A DNA stretch of 64,000 nucleotides, from contig CAZNXJ010000002.1 in the NCBI GenBank assembly GCA_964577115.1, positions 186,001-250,000 on the forward strand, given 5' to 3'. This document shows, in pieces, positions 54,295-63,020 of this stretch (within the stretch, counting starts at the first letter, position 1; the number at the start of each line of letters is the position of its first letter). The notes beneath the pieces were generated by a model. The model did not search any database. It saw only the letters and a list, made by a program, of their open reading frames with translations, and was not told the DNA's origin. Origin of the DNA: CAZNXJ01 sp964577115. Its GTDB lineage: Bacteria; Planctomycetota; Planctomycetia; Pirellulales; Pirellulaceae. A program made the translations under genes and the position numbers.

Positions 54295-55764
54295 CTACAG
54301 GAAGATGTATCCTTCCTCTCCGTGTTCGGCAACATCCAATCCCTGTAGTTCGGAATCCTGGCTGACGCGGAGACCAATGGTGGCGTCGACGAATTTCAGC
54401 ACGACAAACGTCATGATGATCGCCAAGAGATAGGTTACGCCGAGTGCGACGAGCTGCGATGCGAGCAGTTGGAAATTGCCATCGATCAGGCCCAGTGGCC
54501 GTCCATCACCGAACTGGCCGGCGGCGCGCGTGGCGAACACACCGGCCAGTAGCGCGCCGAGCGTTCCTCCCACACCGTGAATGCCGAAGGCATCCAAGGA
54601 GTCGTCATAGCCGAGCCGCCGTTTGAGCGTCGTGCAGGCGAACGAACAGGCCAGACCGCTCAGCAGCCCGATGACGAGCGCGGACAGCGGATGCACAAAG
54701 CCGGCCGCCGACGTGATCCCGACGAGCCCCGCGACCGCGCCGGAGCTGGCGCCGAGGACGGTCGGTTTGCCGCGGCTGATCCGTTCCCAACCGGCCCATG
54801 CCACGGCCCCGGATGCTGCCGACAGGTGCGTCGCCACCACGGCAGTCGAAAGCGACCACAAACCGGATCCCACCCAATGGCCCGTGTTGAAGCCGAACCA
54901 GGCTACCCAGAGCAGTGCGGCGCCGAGCGTCGTGTAGGTCAGATTGTGTGGCGGCATCGGCTCGAGACGATAGCCCAGCCGCTTGCCAACGAACAGCGCA
55001 CAAACAAACGCGGACACCCCCGCGCTGGCGTGAACCACAAGTCCGCCGGCATAATCGAGCGCGCCGCCCAGCAGCGCGTCCGCGGCCCCGTAGGCCAGCG
55101 GCCCGCTATCCCAGGTCCAGCGAGCGAGCGGGCAGTATACCAGCGTTCCCCACAGCGTCGCGAACAGCACCAGCGCGCCGAACTTCATCCGCTCGGCAAA
55201 CGCGCCGCACAGAAGCACGGGCGCGATGCTGAAGTACATGCCTTGAAGCAGCATGTGGTTCAGACGCGGCATGCCCTTATATGTTGGCAGCACGGCGCGT
55301 CCCAGCTGCTCGTCCCAGTACGAAGCCACGCCTCGTAGGCCGAGAAACTGGCCGCTACCCAACCACCGCATCCAGCCCGAGGCCGTATCGTCGCCGAACG
55401 AAAGCGAATATCCCCACAGCGCCCAGACGATCGACATCCAGCCGGTCAAGAAGAAGCACTGCATCATGACGCTCAGCACGTTCTTCTTGCGCACGAGCCC
55501 GCCGTAGAACAGCGAGAAGCCGGGCACGGAGATCATGAGCAACAGCAGCGTGGCCGTCAGCGTCCACGCCATGTCGCCGTCTTCCAGGGACTCGCCGCTG
55601 GCCGCCTCGAGCACCCGCTGACCGGCGGACGCAGCGGCTGGCAGGTGCGCGTGCGCGACTGGACCGCAGGTGACCGCGATGAGGAACAGGGCGAGCAGCA
55701 CGACGCGGCGGGCGCTCGGCATCGCCCGCTGGCAGTCCGGAAAGCGATCGTCGCGGTACGGCAT
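54295..55764 (-). CDS. amtB: Ammonium transporter
   Basis: 489 aa with a signal peptide (ALFLIAVTCGPVAHAHLPAA region) and about eleven membrane helices. Key features: LDYAGGLVVHASAGVSA (Asp and first pore His), FGIHGVGGTLGALLAGV (second pore His), FNTGHWVGSGLW. A short C-terminal tail (RVSQDSELQGLDVAEHGEE) fits the PII-contacting end. ATG 55764 has AGGG upstream; ATG 55722 is an alternative start. First gene of amtB-glnB-glnD; no sigma54 promoter was recognised upstream. Confidence 0.95.
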   Translation of the reverse strand: MPYRDDRFPDCQRAMPSARRVVLLALFLIAVTCGPVAHAHLPAAASAGQRVLEAASGESLEDGDMAWTLTATLLLLMISVPGFSLFYGGLVRKKNVLSVMMQCFFLTGWMSIVWALWGYSLSFGDDTASGWMRWLGSGQFLGLRGVASYWDEQLGRAVLPTYKGMPRLNHMLLQGMYFSIAPVLLCGAFAERMKFGALVLFATLWGTLVYCPLARWTWDSGPLAYGAADALLGGALDYAGGLVVHASAGVSAFVCALFVGKRLGYRLEPMPPHNLTYTTLGAALLWVAWFGFNTGHWVGSGLWSLSTAVVATHLSAASGAVAWAGWERISRGKPTVLGASSGAVAGLVGITSAAGFVHPLSALVIGLLSGLACSFACTTLKRRLGYDDSLDAFGIHGVGGTLGALLAGVFATRAAGQFGDGRPLGLIDGNFQLLASQLVALGVTYLLAIIMTFVVLKFVDATIGLRVSQDSELQGLDVAEHGEEGYIFL

Positions 55765-55882
55765 TTCGGCCCTGCTGCATCAGAGGTGAAAGCGGCTGAG
55801 CCGCGGCACCGTGCGGTGATCTGCCGAGCTGCGCTGCGCGACCATTCTTGTCGAATGGCGCCGCACCAGGCGACGAGAGCCG

Positions 55883-56974
55883 TTACCGCGGCAATTGAAA
55901 ATCGCCAATAAACAACTGGCTCGACTGGTCCTCACTGCGCGTGCTGGTCCACATCAACTTCGTGCCGTCCGGCGAAAAAACCGGCAGGACGTCGGCCGCC
56001 GGCGAATCAGTGATCCGCTGCGGTTCCTCGATGGAGAACGTTCCATCCGTCACTTTGTAGCGCGCCAGCCACAAGTCGTAGTTCGGGCGAGCGCGGGGGT
56101 TGGAATGATCGGCACCGGACCAAATGATATAGGGCTGCGTTGGATGCCAGTAGGGGCCCCAATTCACACCTTCGTTGTCCGTCAGCGCCGTCTCATTCTT
56201 GCCGTCGATCCCCACTACGTAAATCTGCAAATAATCTTGCTTCTTTCGATCACTGCGGAAAATGATCCACTGCCCGTCCGGCGAGATGAACGGCCCGCCA
56301 TCGTATCCCTTCGCATGGGTGATCCGGCGGACGTTGCTGCCGTCGGAGTTCATCACGTAGATATCGGCATCGCCATCGCGCATGCTGCAAAATGCAATCA
56401 GGCGACCGTCGGGCGAGTAGGCACCTTCGGCGTCATAACCCGGAGCATCCGTAAGCTGCCGCAGGATCTTGCCGTTCAGGTCGGATTCAAAGATGTCCAT
56501 GTGGGGATCGAAGTCCCACGAGTAGCGCCGCCGCCGGTTCTGCCGGCGGTCCTCCGCTAGTTGCTCGCGTTCGGCCTCCTCCGTCGCGTACAGGTTGGGA
56601 TCTAGGTGGCTCGAGGCGAACAGAATGCGCTGGCCGTCGGGCGAGAAGTAGCTGCACGTTGTCCGTCCCCGCCCCGTGCTGATGAGCTTGGGGAAATTCT
56701 CGTCGAGCGGCTGCGTATAGATCTGATAGAACGGATAGCCGTGCGGCACCGCTTGATAGACGATGGTTTTTCCATCCGGCGAGAAGTAGCCTTCGCCCGC
56801 TTTTTCGAAACCGCGCGTGACCTGGCGCACGTTGCTCAGCCAGCGGGACTCCAATTCGCTCAGCTCCACCGCGGGCTCGGATGCCAAGACGGGCGCGGCA
56901 CACGCCAGCAGCAGTCCAAGTGAAAGGCGAACGAGTCGGAAACGGCGTACGGGATTCGGGAGATGCCGGGGCAT
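55883..56974 (-). CDS. Secreted PD40 (TolB-like) beta-propeller protein
   Basis: 363 aa with a signal peptide (LVRLSLGLLLACAAPVLASE). Repeated PD40 blades marked by FSPDG-type motifs: YFSPDGKTIVYQ, YFSPDGQRILFAS, YSPDGRLIAFCS, ISPDGQWIIFRS, FSPDGTKLMWTS. An inserted charged helix (EEAEREQLAEDRRQNRRRR) interrupts the propeller. Such proteins bind partners in the periplasm; no peptidase domain follows, so it is not a DPP-IV-type enzyme. Divergent from the PduO gene across 165 bp. Confidence 0.85.
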   Translation of the reverse strand: MPRHLPNPVRRFRLVRLSLGLLLACAAPVLASEPAVELSELESRWLSNVRQVTRGFEKAGEGYFSPDGKTIVYQAVPHGYPFYQIYTQPLDENFPKLISTGRGRTTCSYFSPDGQRILFASSHLDPNLYATEEAEREQLAEDRRQNRRRRYSWDFDPHMDIFESDLNGKILRQLTDAPGYDAEGAYSPDGRLIAFCSMRDGDADIYVMNSDGSNVRRITHAKGYDGGPFISPDGQWIIFRSDRKKQDYLQIYVVGIDGKNETALTDNEGVNWGPYWHPTQPYIIWSGADHSNPRARPNYDLWLARYKVTDGTFSIEEPQRITDSPAADVLPVFSPDGTKLMWTSTRSEDQSSQLFIGDFQLPR

Positions 56975-57139
56975 GGTGTCTCCTGCAGTGGAAGTAGGAA
57001 CGTGCGCGCCGATCCAGCGAAAGCGATCCTGCCGCAGAGTTCGGTGGAATGTGCCGAGCCGACGCGCGCCACACCGCTCGTCGGCTGGCCGATATTATAG
57101 CCCAGTTTACCAACCGCACGAGAACGCCGAGGAGACGCG

Positions 57140-57697
57140 ATGAAGATCTACACGCGGACAGGGGACGCGGGCGAGACGGGGCTGTTTGCCGGCGGACGCG
57201 TCGCGAAGGACGATGTTCGCATCGAGGCCTACGGCGATATCGACGAGCTGAACGCCGTGCTGGGGCTCGCTCGCGCCGAGTCGCTGCCGGACGAAATCGA
57301 TGCACTCGTCGAACGGATTCAGCACGACTTGTTTTCGCTTGGCGCGGAACTCGCCACACCCAACCCGGAGGCTCACGGAACAAAGCTGGTCAGCAACGCG
57401 GATGTGCAGCGTCTAGAGCAGCAAATTGATCGCTGGGACGGCGAGCTGCCGGCGCTGCGTTATTTCGTGCTGCCCGGTGGAACGAAAGCGAGCGCCACAC
57501 TGCATATGGCGCGCTGTGTTTGTCGCCGCGCGGAGCGGCGCGTGGTGACCATGCAACGCAGCGGCCTCGCCGTCTCGCCGCAGGTGCTCGGGTACTTGAA
57601 CCGGCTCAGCGATCTCTTATTCGTCCTCGCGCGCGCGTCTAATCACGCGGCGGGCGTGGCGGATGTCGCGTGGCGGAAGCCTGAGGGAGGAAGGTGA
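57140..57697 (+). CDS. pduO: Cob(I)alamin adenosyltransferase, PduO type
   Basis: 185 aa; makes adenosylcobalamin from cob(I)alamin and ATP. N-terminal ATP motif KIYTRTGDAGETGLFAGGRV, DIDELNAVLGLAR, and the C-terminal signature RCVCRRAERRVV and YLNRLSDLLFVLAR. GAGGAG is 6 bp before the ATG. No B12-dependent enzyme or cobalamin riboswitch was seen nearby. Confidence 0.95.
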   Translation: MKIYTRTGDAGETGLFAGGRVAKDDVRIEAYGDIDELNAVLGLARAESLPDEIDALVERIQHDLFSLGAELATPNPEAHGTKLVSNADVQRLEQQIDRWDGELPALRYFVLPGGTKASATLHMARCVCRRAERRVVTMQRSGLAVSPQVLGYLNRLSDLLFVLARASNHAAGVADVAWRKPEGGR

Positions 57698-57708
57698 CGG
57701 CGGGAAGC

Positions 57709-57735
57709 ACGAATGACGCGAATGACACGAATGAT
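57709..57735. repeat. Three tandem 9-bp units
   Basis: ACGAATGAC, GCGAATGAC and ACGAATGAT follow one another 11 bp after the PduO stop. Short, imperfect and limited to three copies. Confidence 0.6.
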
Positions 57736-57882
57736 GTGGACCGCATGATAGGTTTTCCGGCAACTTTCCGGAGCCATGACAGTCTGCTGTCAGGCATGCG
57801 CTGGACGTTTATGAACCCGGCTCCATAATGCGGGCGAGGTGAAATTCAATGTCTCGCCCTCAGCAAAATTCGGAGTCACATC

Positions 57883-58626
57883 ATGGTCAGCAAAGCGCGA
57901 TGCGTTCCGCCGGAAATCGTCCTGCGAGTACCTGGTCCGTGGAGGTCTTGGCAGGAATTGGCTACGCGTCTGCCGGACGGGTGTGCTATTGAAGGCGAGC
58001 GTCTGCAACTTCCGGGTGGACCATCGATGTGCTTCAAGACCCGACCAGCGGACTCGGAGTTTCCGGAAGTCTTTCGCCGGGTCTGCGCATGCCCGCCGCT
58101 TCAGGAAATCGATTGGTCGAGCATTCAGAACTATCGAATGAATGCGGTCGTCGTTGGACGCGGTGGGTCACGCCGCGCCGCGCAGTGGATCCTGGAAGGT
58201 GGAGCGGCATTGGTGATGGCAGGCGGGGCGGGAGTGTTCATCGACAATTGTGCCCTCGCGCACGGCGGAAACGACTGGCTGGAATTGACGCAGGATAAGG
58301 AGGTACCGCAAGCCCTGTTCTATGCCTTCGTCGGCCTCGCAAATATTCGAGGCGACATCGTCTCGCGTGGTATGCAGGTCTTTGGGCGACCGGACGGGAT
58401 CCTCGCCCATGAGGGGAACCTGAGGCACGCAATGGAAACACTTCACGCTCTGCTGAAGATCGTCTATAGCGACGGACAAACAGTGCGGAGCGGTGCGATT
58501 GTCCGTGACGATCAGGGCAATACGTATCGCGTGCGCCGTGAGCGCGACGGTCATCATGGCCGTCGCTTGCCGGATGGGCATCCGCTGCGGAACCCATACG
58601 GCTGCTTCCGCTTCAAACGGCAGTGA
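57883..58626 (+). CDS. DUF4261-like hypothetical protein
   Basis: 247 aa with no signal peptide or membrane span. Features: a pattern recalling DUF4261 (AAQWILEGGAALVMAGGAGVFI, CALAHGGNDWLELTQDKEV, SRGMQVFGRPDG), preceded by a Pro-rich N-terminus and followed by a basic, RDDQGNTYRVRRERDGH tail. The function of that family is unknown and the match is from memory. GGAG precedes ATG 57883. It is convergent with the RING-type gene of the ubiquitin-like locus, so a functional link is possible but unproven. Confidence 0.6.
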   Translation: MVSKARCVPPEIVLRVPGPWRSWQELATRLPDGCAIEGERLQLPGGPSMCFKTRPADSEFPEVFRRVCACPPLQEIDWSSIQNYRMNAVVVGRGGSRRAAQWILEGGAALVMAGGAGVFIDNCALAHGGNDWLELTQDKEVPQALFYAFVGLANIRGDIVSRGMQVFGRPDGILAHEGNLRHAMETLHALLKIVYSDGQTVRSGAIVRDDQGNTYRVRRERDGHHGRRLPDGHPLRNPYGCFRFKRQ

Positions 58627-58670
58627 GTGGCAAATTCCCATTGCCGCAGCGCAGCGATATCGCTGGCGAT

Positions 58671-58703
58671 AAGGCGTTACAGGGTGTCAGGTAGAAACGC
58701 TTT
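58671..58703. terminator. Hairpin between convergent genes
   Basis: AAGGCGTT and AACGCTTT can pair (one G-T) around a 17-base loop, between the DUF4261-like gene and the RING-type gene; it overlaps the latter's stop. A palindrome AGCGATATCGCT lies just before it (58653-58664). Confidence 0.4.
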
Positions 58704-59520
58704 ACCGGGGGCCGGGGGGAGGCGCGGCGAGGCGGGGGGTGACGAACTGCGTTTCCCGGCACGCGAATACCGAGCAACTGCCGTTGTACTCCCAGCATTC
58801 GCGATGATGGGGCGTGCGGCACATGCGACAGAACACCATGTCCGTCGTGATCGATTCGCCGCAGATCTGGCACCGTACATCCTCGACGATGGTCGCTTCC
58901 TCGGGAGTTACGAACTCGATGCCTTCGGCCACGACGAGCATGGCCTGGTCGTAGAGCCGCAGGGCGAGGGCAATGAACTGTTCCCAATGCGTTGCGTTCC
59001 GCGGCGAACCATACTTGCGGATCATCAGGCGGCCATGACGCCAGCGGATTTCGACGTCCGTCTGGGAAAGTAGCGCACGCAGCTGCTCGATATTCCACTT
59101 CACCGCGTCGTTCATGATCCGCCGCCCGATGTCGGCGTTATTCGTATAGACGCGGTAACGCCAGTAGAACGTGTCGGAGACGGAATCGAGTGTGCCGAGA
59201 TATCGCACCGAACTGCGCGTCACGGGACGCCCGGCGGGGACAATCAGCATCTGGTATTTCGCGTGCGGCCAATTCATCCACGCCTCGATGTACGAGCCAT
59301 GCCGGCAGGTGTGGCCTACCAGGACGGTTACAGGCGTGTCGGTGTACTGGAACTCGATGCCCGTCGGCTGAAACCAGGCGCCCTTGAGCACTCGGCCATG
59401 AAACCGCCGCGCGGAGCGTTGCACGGGAGATTCCTTGCGGCGAAACGCGTAGCCCGTCAGCATCATCATGCAGAACGTGGCCATGCCGAACATGAACAGG
59501 AGCGCCAGCAGCCATTCCAC
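58702..59520 (-). CDS. Membrane-anchored RING-type (Prok-RING) protein, putative E3
   Basis: 272 aa. N-terminal membrane helix (about 2-24: EWLLALLFMFGMATFCMMML), a beta-rich middle domain (about 40-195), then a zinc domain at 217-254 with the spacing CxxC-x10-CxxC-x3-HH-x2-C-x6-C-x4-C (CQICGESITTD, FCRMCRTPHHREC). This resembles the prokaryotic RING finger family. The tail is Pro-rich. GTG 59520 has GGAG 9 bp upstream and lies 16 bp after the E2-like gene, so they are co-transcribed. Most likely role: E3-like adaptor that brings substrates to a charged E2 at the membrane. No activity can be shown from sequence. Confidence 0.8.
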   Translation of the reverse strand: MEWLLALLFMFGMATFCMMMLTGYAFRRKESPVQRSARRFHGRVLKGAWFQPTGIEFQYTDTPVTVLVGHTCRHGSYIEAWMNWPHAKYQMLIVPAGRPVTRSSVRYLGTLDSVSDTFYWRYRVYTNNADIGRRIMNDAVKWNIEQLRALLSQTDVEIRWRHGRLMIRKYGSPRNATHWEQFIALALRLYDQAMLVVAEGIEFVTPEEATIVEDVRCQICGESITTDMVFCRMCRTPHHRECWEYNGSCSVFACRETQFVTPRLAAPPPGPR

Positions 59521-59536
59521 GGGGGTGTCTCCGCAA

Positions 59537-60208
59537 TCAGTTGGCAGGTGGCAGGTCGTCGCCGATAAACAGCACGTCGTCGTTCTCTTCCCGCTTGGTC
59601 GCCGCCGCTGCCTGTTCGTCACCGAACGCCGCGTCGATGTACAGTACCTCCTCGTCCGCCGTCGATGGACTTGCCGGAGAGGTCTGCGCTGAGCGATATC
59701 GCACGAGGTTCCTCACGTAATGATGATCCCGGTCGCGGAGCGGCCGCACGTCGAGCGGAAGGGACCAGTGACACTCGTTACGCAAGCGATGCGCCGCGGA
59801 CTGGTTCACTACACGCTGCCAATCGACGAACGCCAGGCGCGCCATATCCCAGAGCCGTTCGCAGACGACTTCCAGACCGAGCGCCGCCGTCCAGGGTAGG
59901 TTGAGGTCTTCCCAATGGACCAGCCCACTGAAGGAAATGTTCGGATGCACGATCGGAGTAAGCCAGTGGATCTCGGGCCCCTCGCGAGGGAACTCGTAGG
60001 GTAAACGCAGCACACATTGATGCTCGTCGCACAGCGCCAGCGTCCCCGTGCCCCGGTCCCGGTAGAGCCCTCGGCCGCGAAAATACAGCCGATACCGGTC
60101 GGCGGGATCCCCCGAACCTTCCGTGACGAGAATCGAGCTTGCGCGTTCGAGAGCTGCGATGCGTTCCTGCTGAACGGCCAGATGTTGCCGACGTTCGTTG
60201 GAATCCAT
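59537..60208 (-). CDS. E2-fold protein with His in place of the catalytic Cys
   Basis: 223 aa. The UBC fold is recognisable: a first helix, a beta meander (YRLYFRGRGLYRDRGTG), LPYEFPREGPEIHWLTPIVHPN with HPN at 88-90, then ISFSGLVHWEDLNLPWTAAL. In active E2s Cys lies 8 residues after the Asn of HPN and 8 before Trp; here that place is His98. The tail (180-223) is disordered-looking and holds two acidic-hydrophobic motifs, DEEVLYIDAA and NDDVLFIGDD. ATG 60208 follows GGGAG. It may be a non-catalytic E2 variant like UEV proteins, or use His. 17 bp after the JAMM gene. Confidence 0.85.
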   Translation of the reverse strand: MDSNERRQHLAVQQERIAALERASSILVTEGSGDPADRYRLYFRGRGLYRDRGTGTLALCDEHQCVLRLPYEFPREGPEIHWLTPIVHPNISFSGLVHWEDLNLPWTAALGLEVVCERLWDMARLAFVDWQRVVNQSAAHRLRNECHWSLPLDVRPLRDRDHHYVRNLVRYRSAQTSPASPSTADEEVLYIDAAFGDEQAAAATKREENDDVLFIGDDLPPAN

Positions 60209-60225
60209 CGCAAAGCTCTCCCGTC

Positions 60226-61551
60226 TCAAACCAGTTCCTCGTTACGGCGGCGGAGCGCGGCCATGGTCATCGCCGCACCGCCCCCCATGACAGCCGCGAC
60301 GATCAACAGCCAGCCCCACCAGGGAAGCATCGCGAGCAAATCTACCTGACCTCCATCGACCGGAACGCCGGCCGCTTCGGCCAATTCGCGATTCCGCTCT
60401 TGCAACCGATGCAATTCGGCGGTGGTTTCGTCGAGCTTCCGCTGTAGTCGATCTTGACGAATTTTGGAGTTTTCGCGGATTTCAGCGAGCAGCGCATCAC
60501 GCTCGGCGAGCTGCTGCTGGGCATCGCGCTGAGCGGCGTCGAGCCCCGCAAGCGCACCACGCAGTTGAGCGATTTCTTCGCGCTGCTGAGCCAGCTGAGT
60601 GGCCGCGCTGTTCGGTAGGGTGCCGCCGGCTTGGAGTGCGAGCAGTTCGTCGAGCACCTGGAGCTTAGCGGTCGTCGCCGTCTCGCGCGCCGCCGACTCG
60701 GTCTGCTGCTCAAGCACTTCCACCAATCGCGCCAGCTCGGCGGACCCCGGTTGATTTGGCGCTGGGCGCGTCAGGGCCCAGGCGAAGATGAGCAGCGTCA
60801 GCAGCTGGACGGCGAGAATGCCCGCGGCGGCGGCCAGCAACCAGGGGGACGACGGCTGCGTGATTTGAATTACCTGCGGCGCCTGACCGGCGGCCGGGAC
60901 GCTGGGAGCTCCGAACGAACGCATGCGGATGTCCTCCTCGAGTTGCCGAACGCTCCACGCCAGTTCGTTCTCGCGAAACCGCGACGTCATGACATAGAAC
61001 CCGGCAGCCTGACGAATCTCCCCCTCGCCATTCCAAACAAATACGCCGCGATCACCGCGGCATGGATCGATGACGATGGCAATATCCAGCGGGCGAGCAA
61101 AAAAATTTTCGCAGATAAACAAGTCCATGCCCGATAGAAACACGCCCCAGTCGGGGTGCGTGTGGTACCAGCCGACCATCTCGGTGTCCGGCGGGAACTC
61201 GTCGCGCCGGCGCGTGATGTCTTCCCAGGTTTCATGCGTGAATTTGAAACTACCCTTGGTAGCCTGGTAGTGCTCGGCTCGCAGGCTGTCCGTCACGACC
61301 ACAAATGGTTGCCCCTCGTTGTCGACGCACTGTGCACCGAGAACCACGCCACCGAGCTCGACGCGCGTGTCTGCGGCGGCGTGCTGCTCCATTTCACGCA
61401 GCACATCTAAATCAATGAAGACGGGCAGTTCATCGTCGCTTGGCGTGCCGTACGGCATCACGGCGTAGTGGCGATTGCGGTCCGGGCGCAATTGAGTCCG
61501 GGGGCCGGCCTCCTCGAGGTCGCCAAACTGCATCTCGCCGTCAAAGTTCAT
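60226..61551 (-). CDS. Membrane-anchored JAMM/JAB1 peptidase with coiled coil
   Basis: 441 aa. JAB domain at about 40-190 with the full JAMM zinc motif: Glu65 (VELGGVVLG), His130-x-His132 and Ser140-x2-Asp143 in YHTHPDWGVFLSGMD. Two membrane helices (about 236-260 and 412-432) surround a long coiled coil (about 270-405: QLAQQREEIAQLRG, ETTAELHRLQERNREL). This is likely a metal-dependent isopeptidase that removes a ubiquitin-like protein, fixed at the inner membrane. GAGGG lies 7 bp before ATG 61551. It follows the E1-like gene after 54 bp. Confidence 0.9.
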   Translation of the reverse strand: MNFDGEMQFGDLEEAGPRTQLRPDRNRHYAVMPYGTPSDDELPVFIDLDVLREMEQHAAADTRVELGGVVLGAQCVDNEGQPFVVVTDSLRAEHYQATKGSFKFTHETWEDITRRRDEFPPDTEMVGWYHTHPDWGVFLSGMDLFICENFFARPLDIAIVIDPCRGDRGVFVWNGEGEIRQAAGFYVMTSRFRENELAWSVRQLEEDIRMRSFGAPSVPAAGQAPQVIQITQPSSPWLLAAAAGILAVQLLTLLIFAWALTRPAPNQPGSAELARLVEVLEQQTESAARETATTAKLQVLDELLALQAGGTLPNSAATQLAQQREEIAQLRGALAGLDAAQRDAQQQLAERDALLAEIRENSKIRQDRLQRKLDETTAELHRLQERNRELAEAAGVPVDGGQVDLLAMLPWWGWLLIVAAVMGGGAAMTMAALRRRNEELV

Positions 61552-61605
61552 GGATTTCCCTCGGATCGCGAGCCAACACGAGCGGCCAACGCCGTCGCCG
61601 CTCGT

Positions 61606-62790
61606 CTAGCTGCTTGCGTCGTTCGCCGTACGCACCACGTGCTCCCGGTCGCCGGCCAGCAGGATCCGCCGTTCCCCGGTCGCGCCGGTAACGCGCAGCA
61701 CGTCGTAGGGCGGGACGCCAAGGTTATTAAGTTGTTCGTTCGCCAGCGGCGAACCTTGCGTGATGCGATGCGCTAGTTCGGGTTTCGTCGTTTGGCCGCA
61801 GCGCGGGCAACGAGCATCGCTCATCGCCAACGCATGGATGCTGCGACCCACCGGCTGGTGGTAATTGCATGGCTCGCAGCGCAGTGCGATCACCAAGTCG
61901 CGTTCGAGATGCAATTCGAACGGCTCGGCGCTTGGCGGCTCACCCAGCGCCGCGAAGACGTCCGCCGGGGTCGCCTGGCTGGTTAGCGGTAATTCGGCAA
62001 TGTCGTCGTACGCTTCGTGGCTCAAACAATCTTCGCGAAACTGGAAACGTGTGCGATAGAACTGTGTCGAGAGCCCATTAAATACGAGCGCCTCTCCCGA
62101 TAGCGTATCCAGGCCGTGGAGCAGCTTCAAAGCTTCCTGGACTTGCAGCCCTGCGACAATCGAGGAAACCGAAGGGGCGGTCGGCACCTTGCCGGCGAGC
62201 ATGTCCTCGCGGCGCAACAGAGGACAACTGTAACGCAGATTGATCAGCCGGTAGTCATTCTCTGTCATTGCACATTCGTAACAGGCCGAATGCGGAGGTC
62301 GAAAGACTTTGACGACGCCGTTGATTTCCTGAATGCCGCCATCGATCCACGGTGTGCCCGTCTTCCAGCAGCAGCGGTTCACCCACAGGCGTGCTTCGCG
62401 ATTGTCCAGGCACGCGATCACCAGGTCGACGTCGCGGAATAAGCCGAGCCCAATATCCGAGATAACGTTGCCGCACCAGGTGCGCAGCCGAACATCGGGA
62501 TTCATCGCGCGCAGCGCGTCGGCCGCGGCCGCCACCTTCGGCCGACCGCAGTCGTCGCTGCGGTAAAGCACCGAACGCGCCAGGTTAGATTGCTCGACGT
62601 AATCAAAATCCACCAGGTACAGGTGGCCGATGCCGACCAGTGCCAGGTTTTTTAGCACCTCGTTGCCAAGGGCCCCCGCCCCCACGACGAGCACCCGCGC
62701 TGCCGCCAGACGCTGCTGATCCCACCAGCCAATCAGGCGTAGCCGGGAGTAGCGGTCGGTGTCGTCGATGAACAGCGAATCATCGGGCAT
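61606..62790 (-). CDS. E1-like (ThiF/MoeB superfamily) activating enzyme
   Basis: 394 aa. ATP-binding Rossmann motif VLVVGAGALGNEVL (33-46), VDFDYVEQSNLARS (Asp61, Asn69, Arg72), Lys85 and CLDNREARLWVN (Asp129), all adenylation residues of the family. CYEC (170-173) may bind zinc with the later CEPC...CPRC pair in a ribbon-like C-terminus. Candidate catalytic Cys: Cys189 (RYSCPLL) or Cys254 (REDCLSH). It should adenylate a ubiquitin-like C-terminus. The N-terminus reads MPDDSLFIDDTD, like the tails of the E2 proteins. ATG 62790 puts that motif at the start; the frame is open 103 codons further but that part is Arg-rich. Confidence 0.92.
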   Translation of the reverse strand: MPDDSLFIDDTDRYSRLRLIGWWDQQRLAAARVLVVGAGALGNEVLKNLALVGIGHLYLVDFDYVEQSNLARSVLYRSDDCGRPKVAAAADALRAMNPDVRLRTWCGNVISDIGLGLFRDVDLVIACLDNREARLWVNRCCWKTGTPWIDGGIQEINGVVKVFRPPHSACYECAMTENDYRLINLRYSCPLLRREDMLAGKVPTAPSVSSIVAGLQVQEALKLLHGLDTLSGEALVFNGLSTQFYRTRFQFREDCLSHEAYDDIAELPLTSQATPADVFAALGEPPSAEPFELHLERDLVIALRCEPCNYHQPVGRSIHALAMSDARCPRCGQTTKPELAHRITQGSPLANEQLNNLGVPPYDVLRVTGATGERRILLAGDREHVVRTANDASS

Positions 62791-63020
62791 AGCGAGGGCC
62801 TGCGAGCGGTGCTGAGTTTCGGGAAGGTGGATGAATGTCGAGCGGCTGCCGAGTTCCTTGCGCACTGTGCGGGTGGGGCGGCCGGAGCTCCGCAATTCTA
62901 GGAATCTCCCGCCCGGACGGGCACCCGCGCTCAAACGCCCCCGCGAACACCCGTGGTGAAGCGTCCTCGGCGAGCGCACCGCCGCGGCTACTGCACCCGG
63001 GGGAAGTACGCCCGGCGCGC
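62791..63020. other. 230-bp gap inside the ubiquitin-like operon
   Basis: The only large gap among the six co-directional genes. Both strands were read for a small ubiquitin-like gene ending in a Gly motif; none was found. It may hold an internal promoter or leader for the E1 gene. Confidence 0.4.

Noticed and set aside
55765..55882. Sigma54/NtrC-type promoter for amtB-glnB-glnD
   Set aside because: No TGGC-N8-TTGC arrangement with correct spacing was found in the 118-bp gap.
61180..61551. SDDELPVFIDLD in the membrane JAMM as a further SIM-like motif
   Set aside because: It fits the first beta strand of the JAB fold (compare PYIYRDVL in the soluble copy), so it is structural rather than a tail motif.
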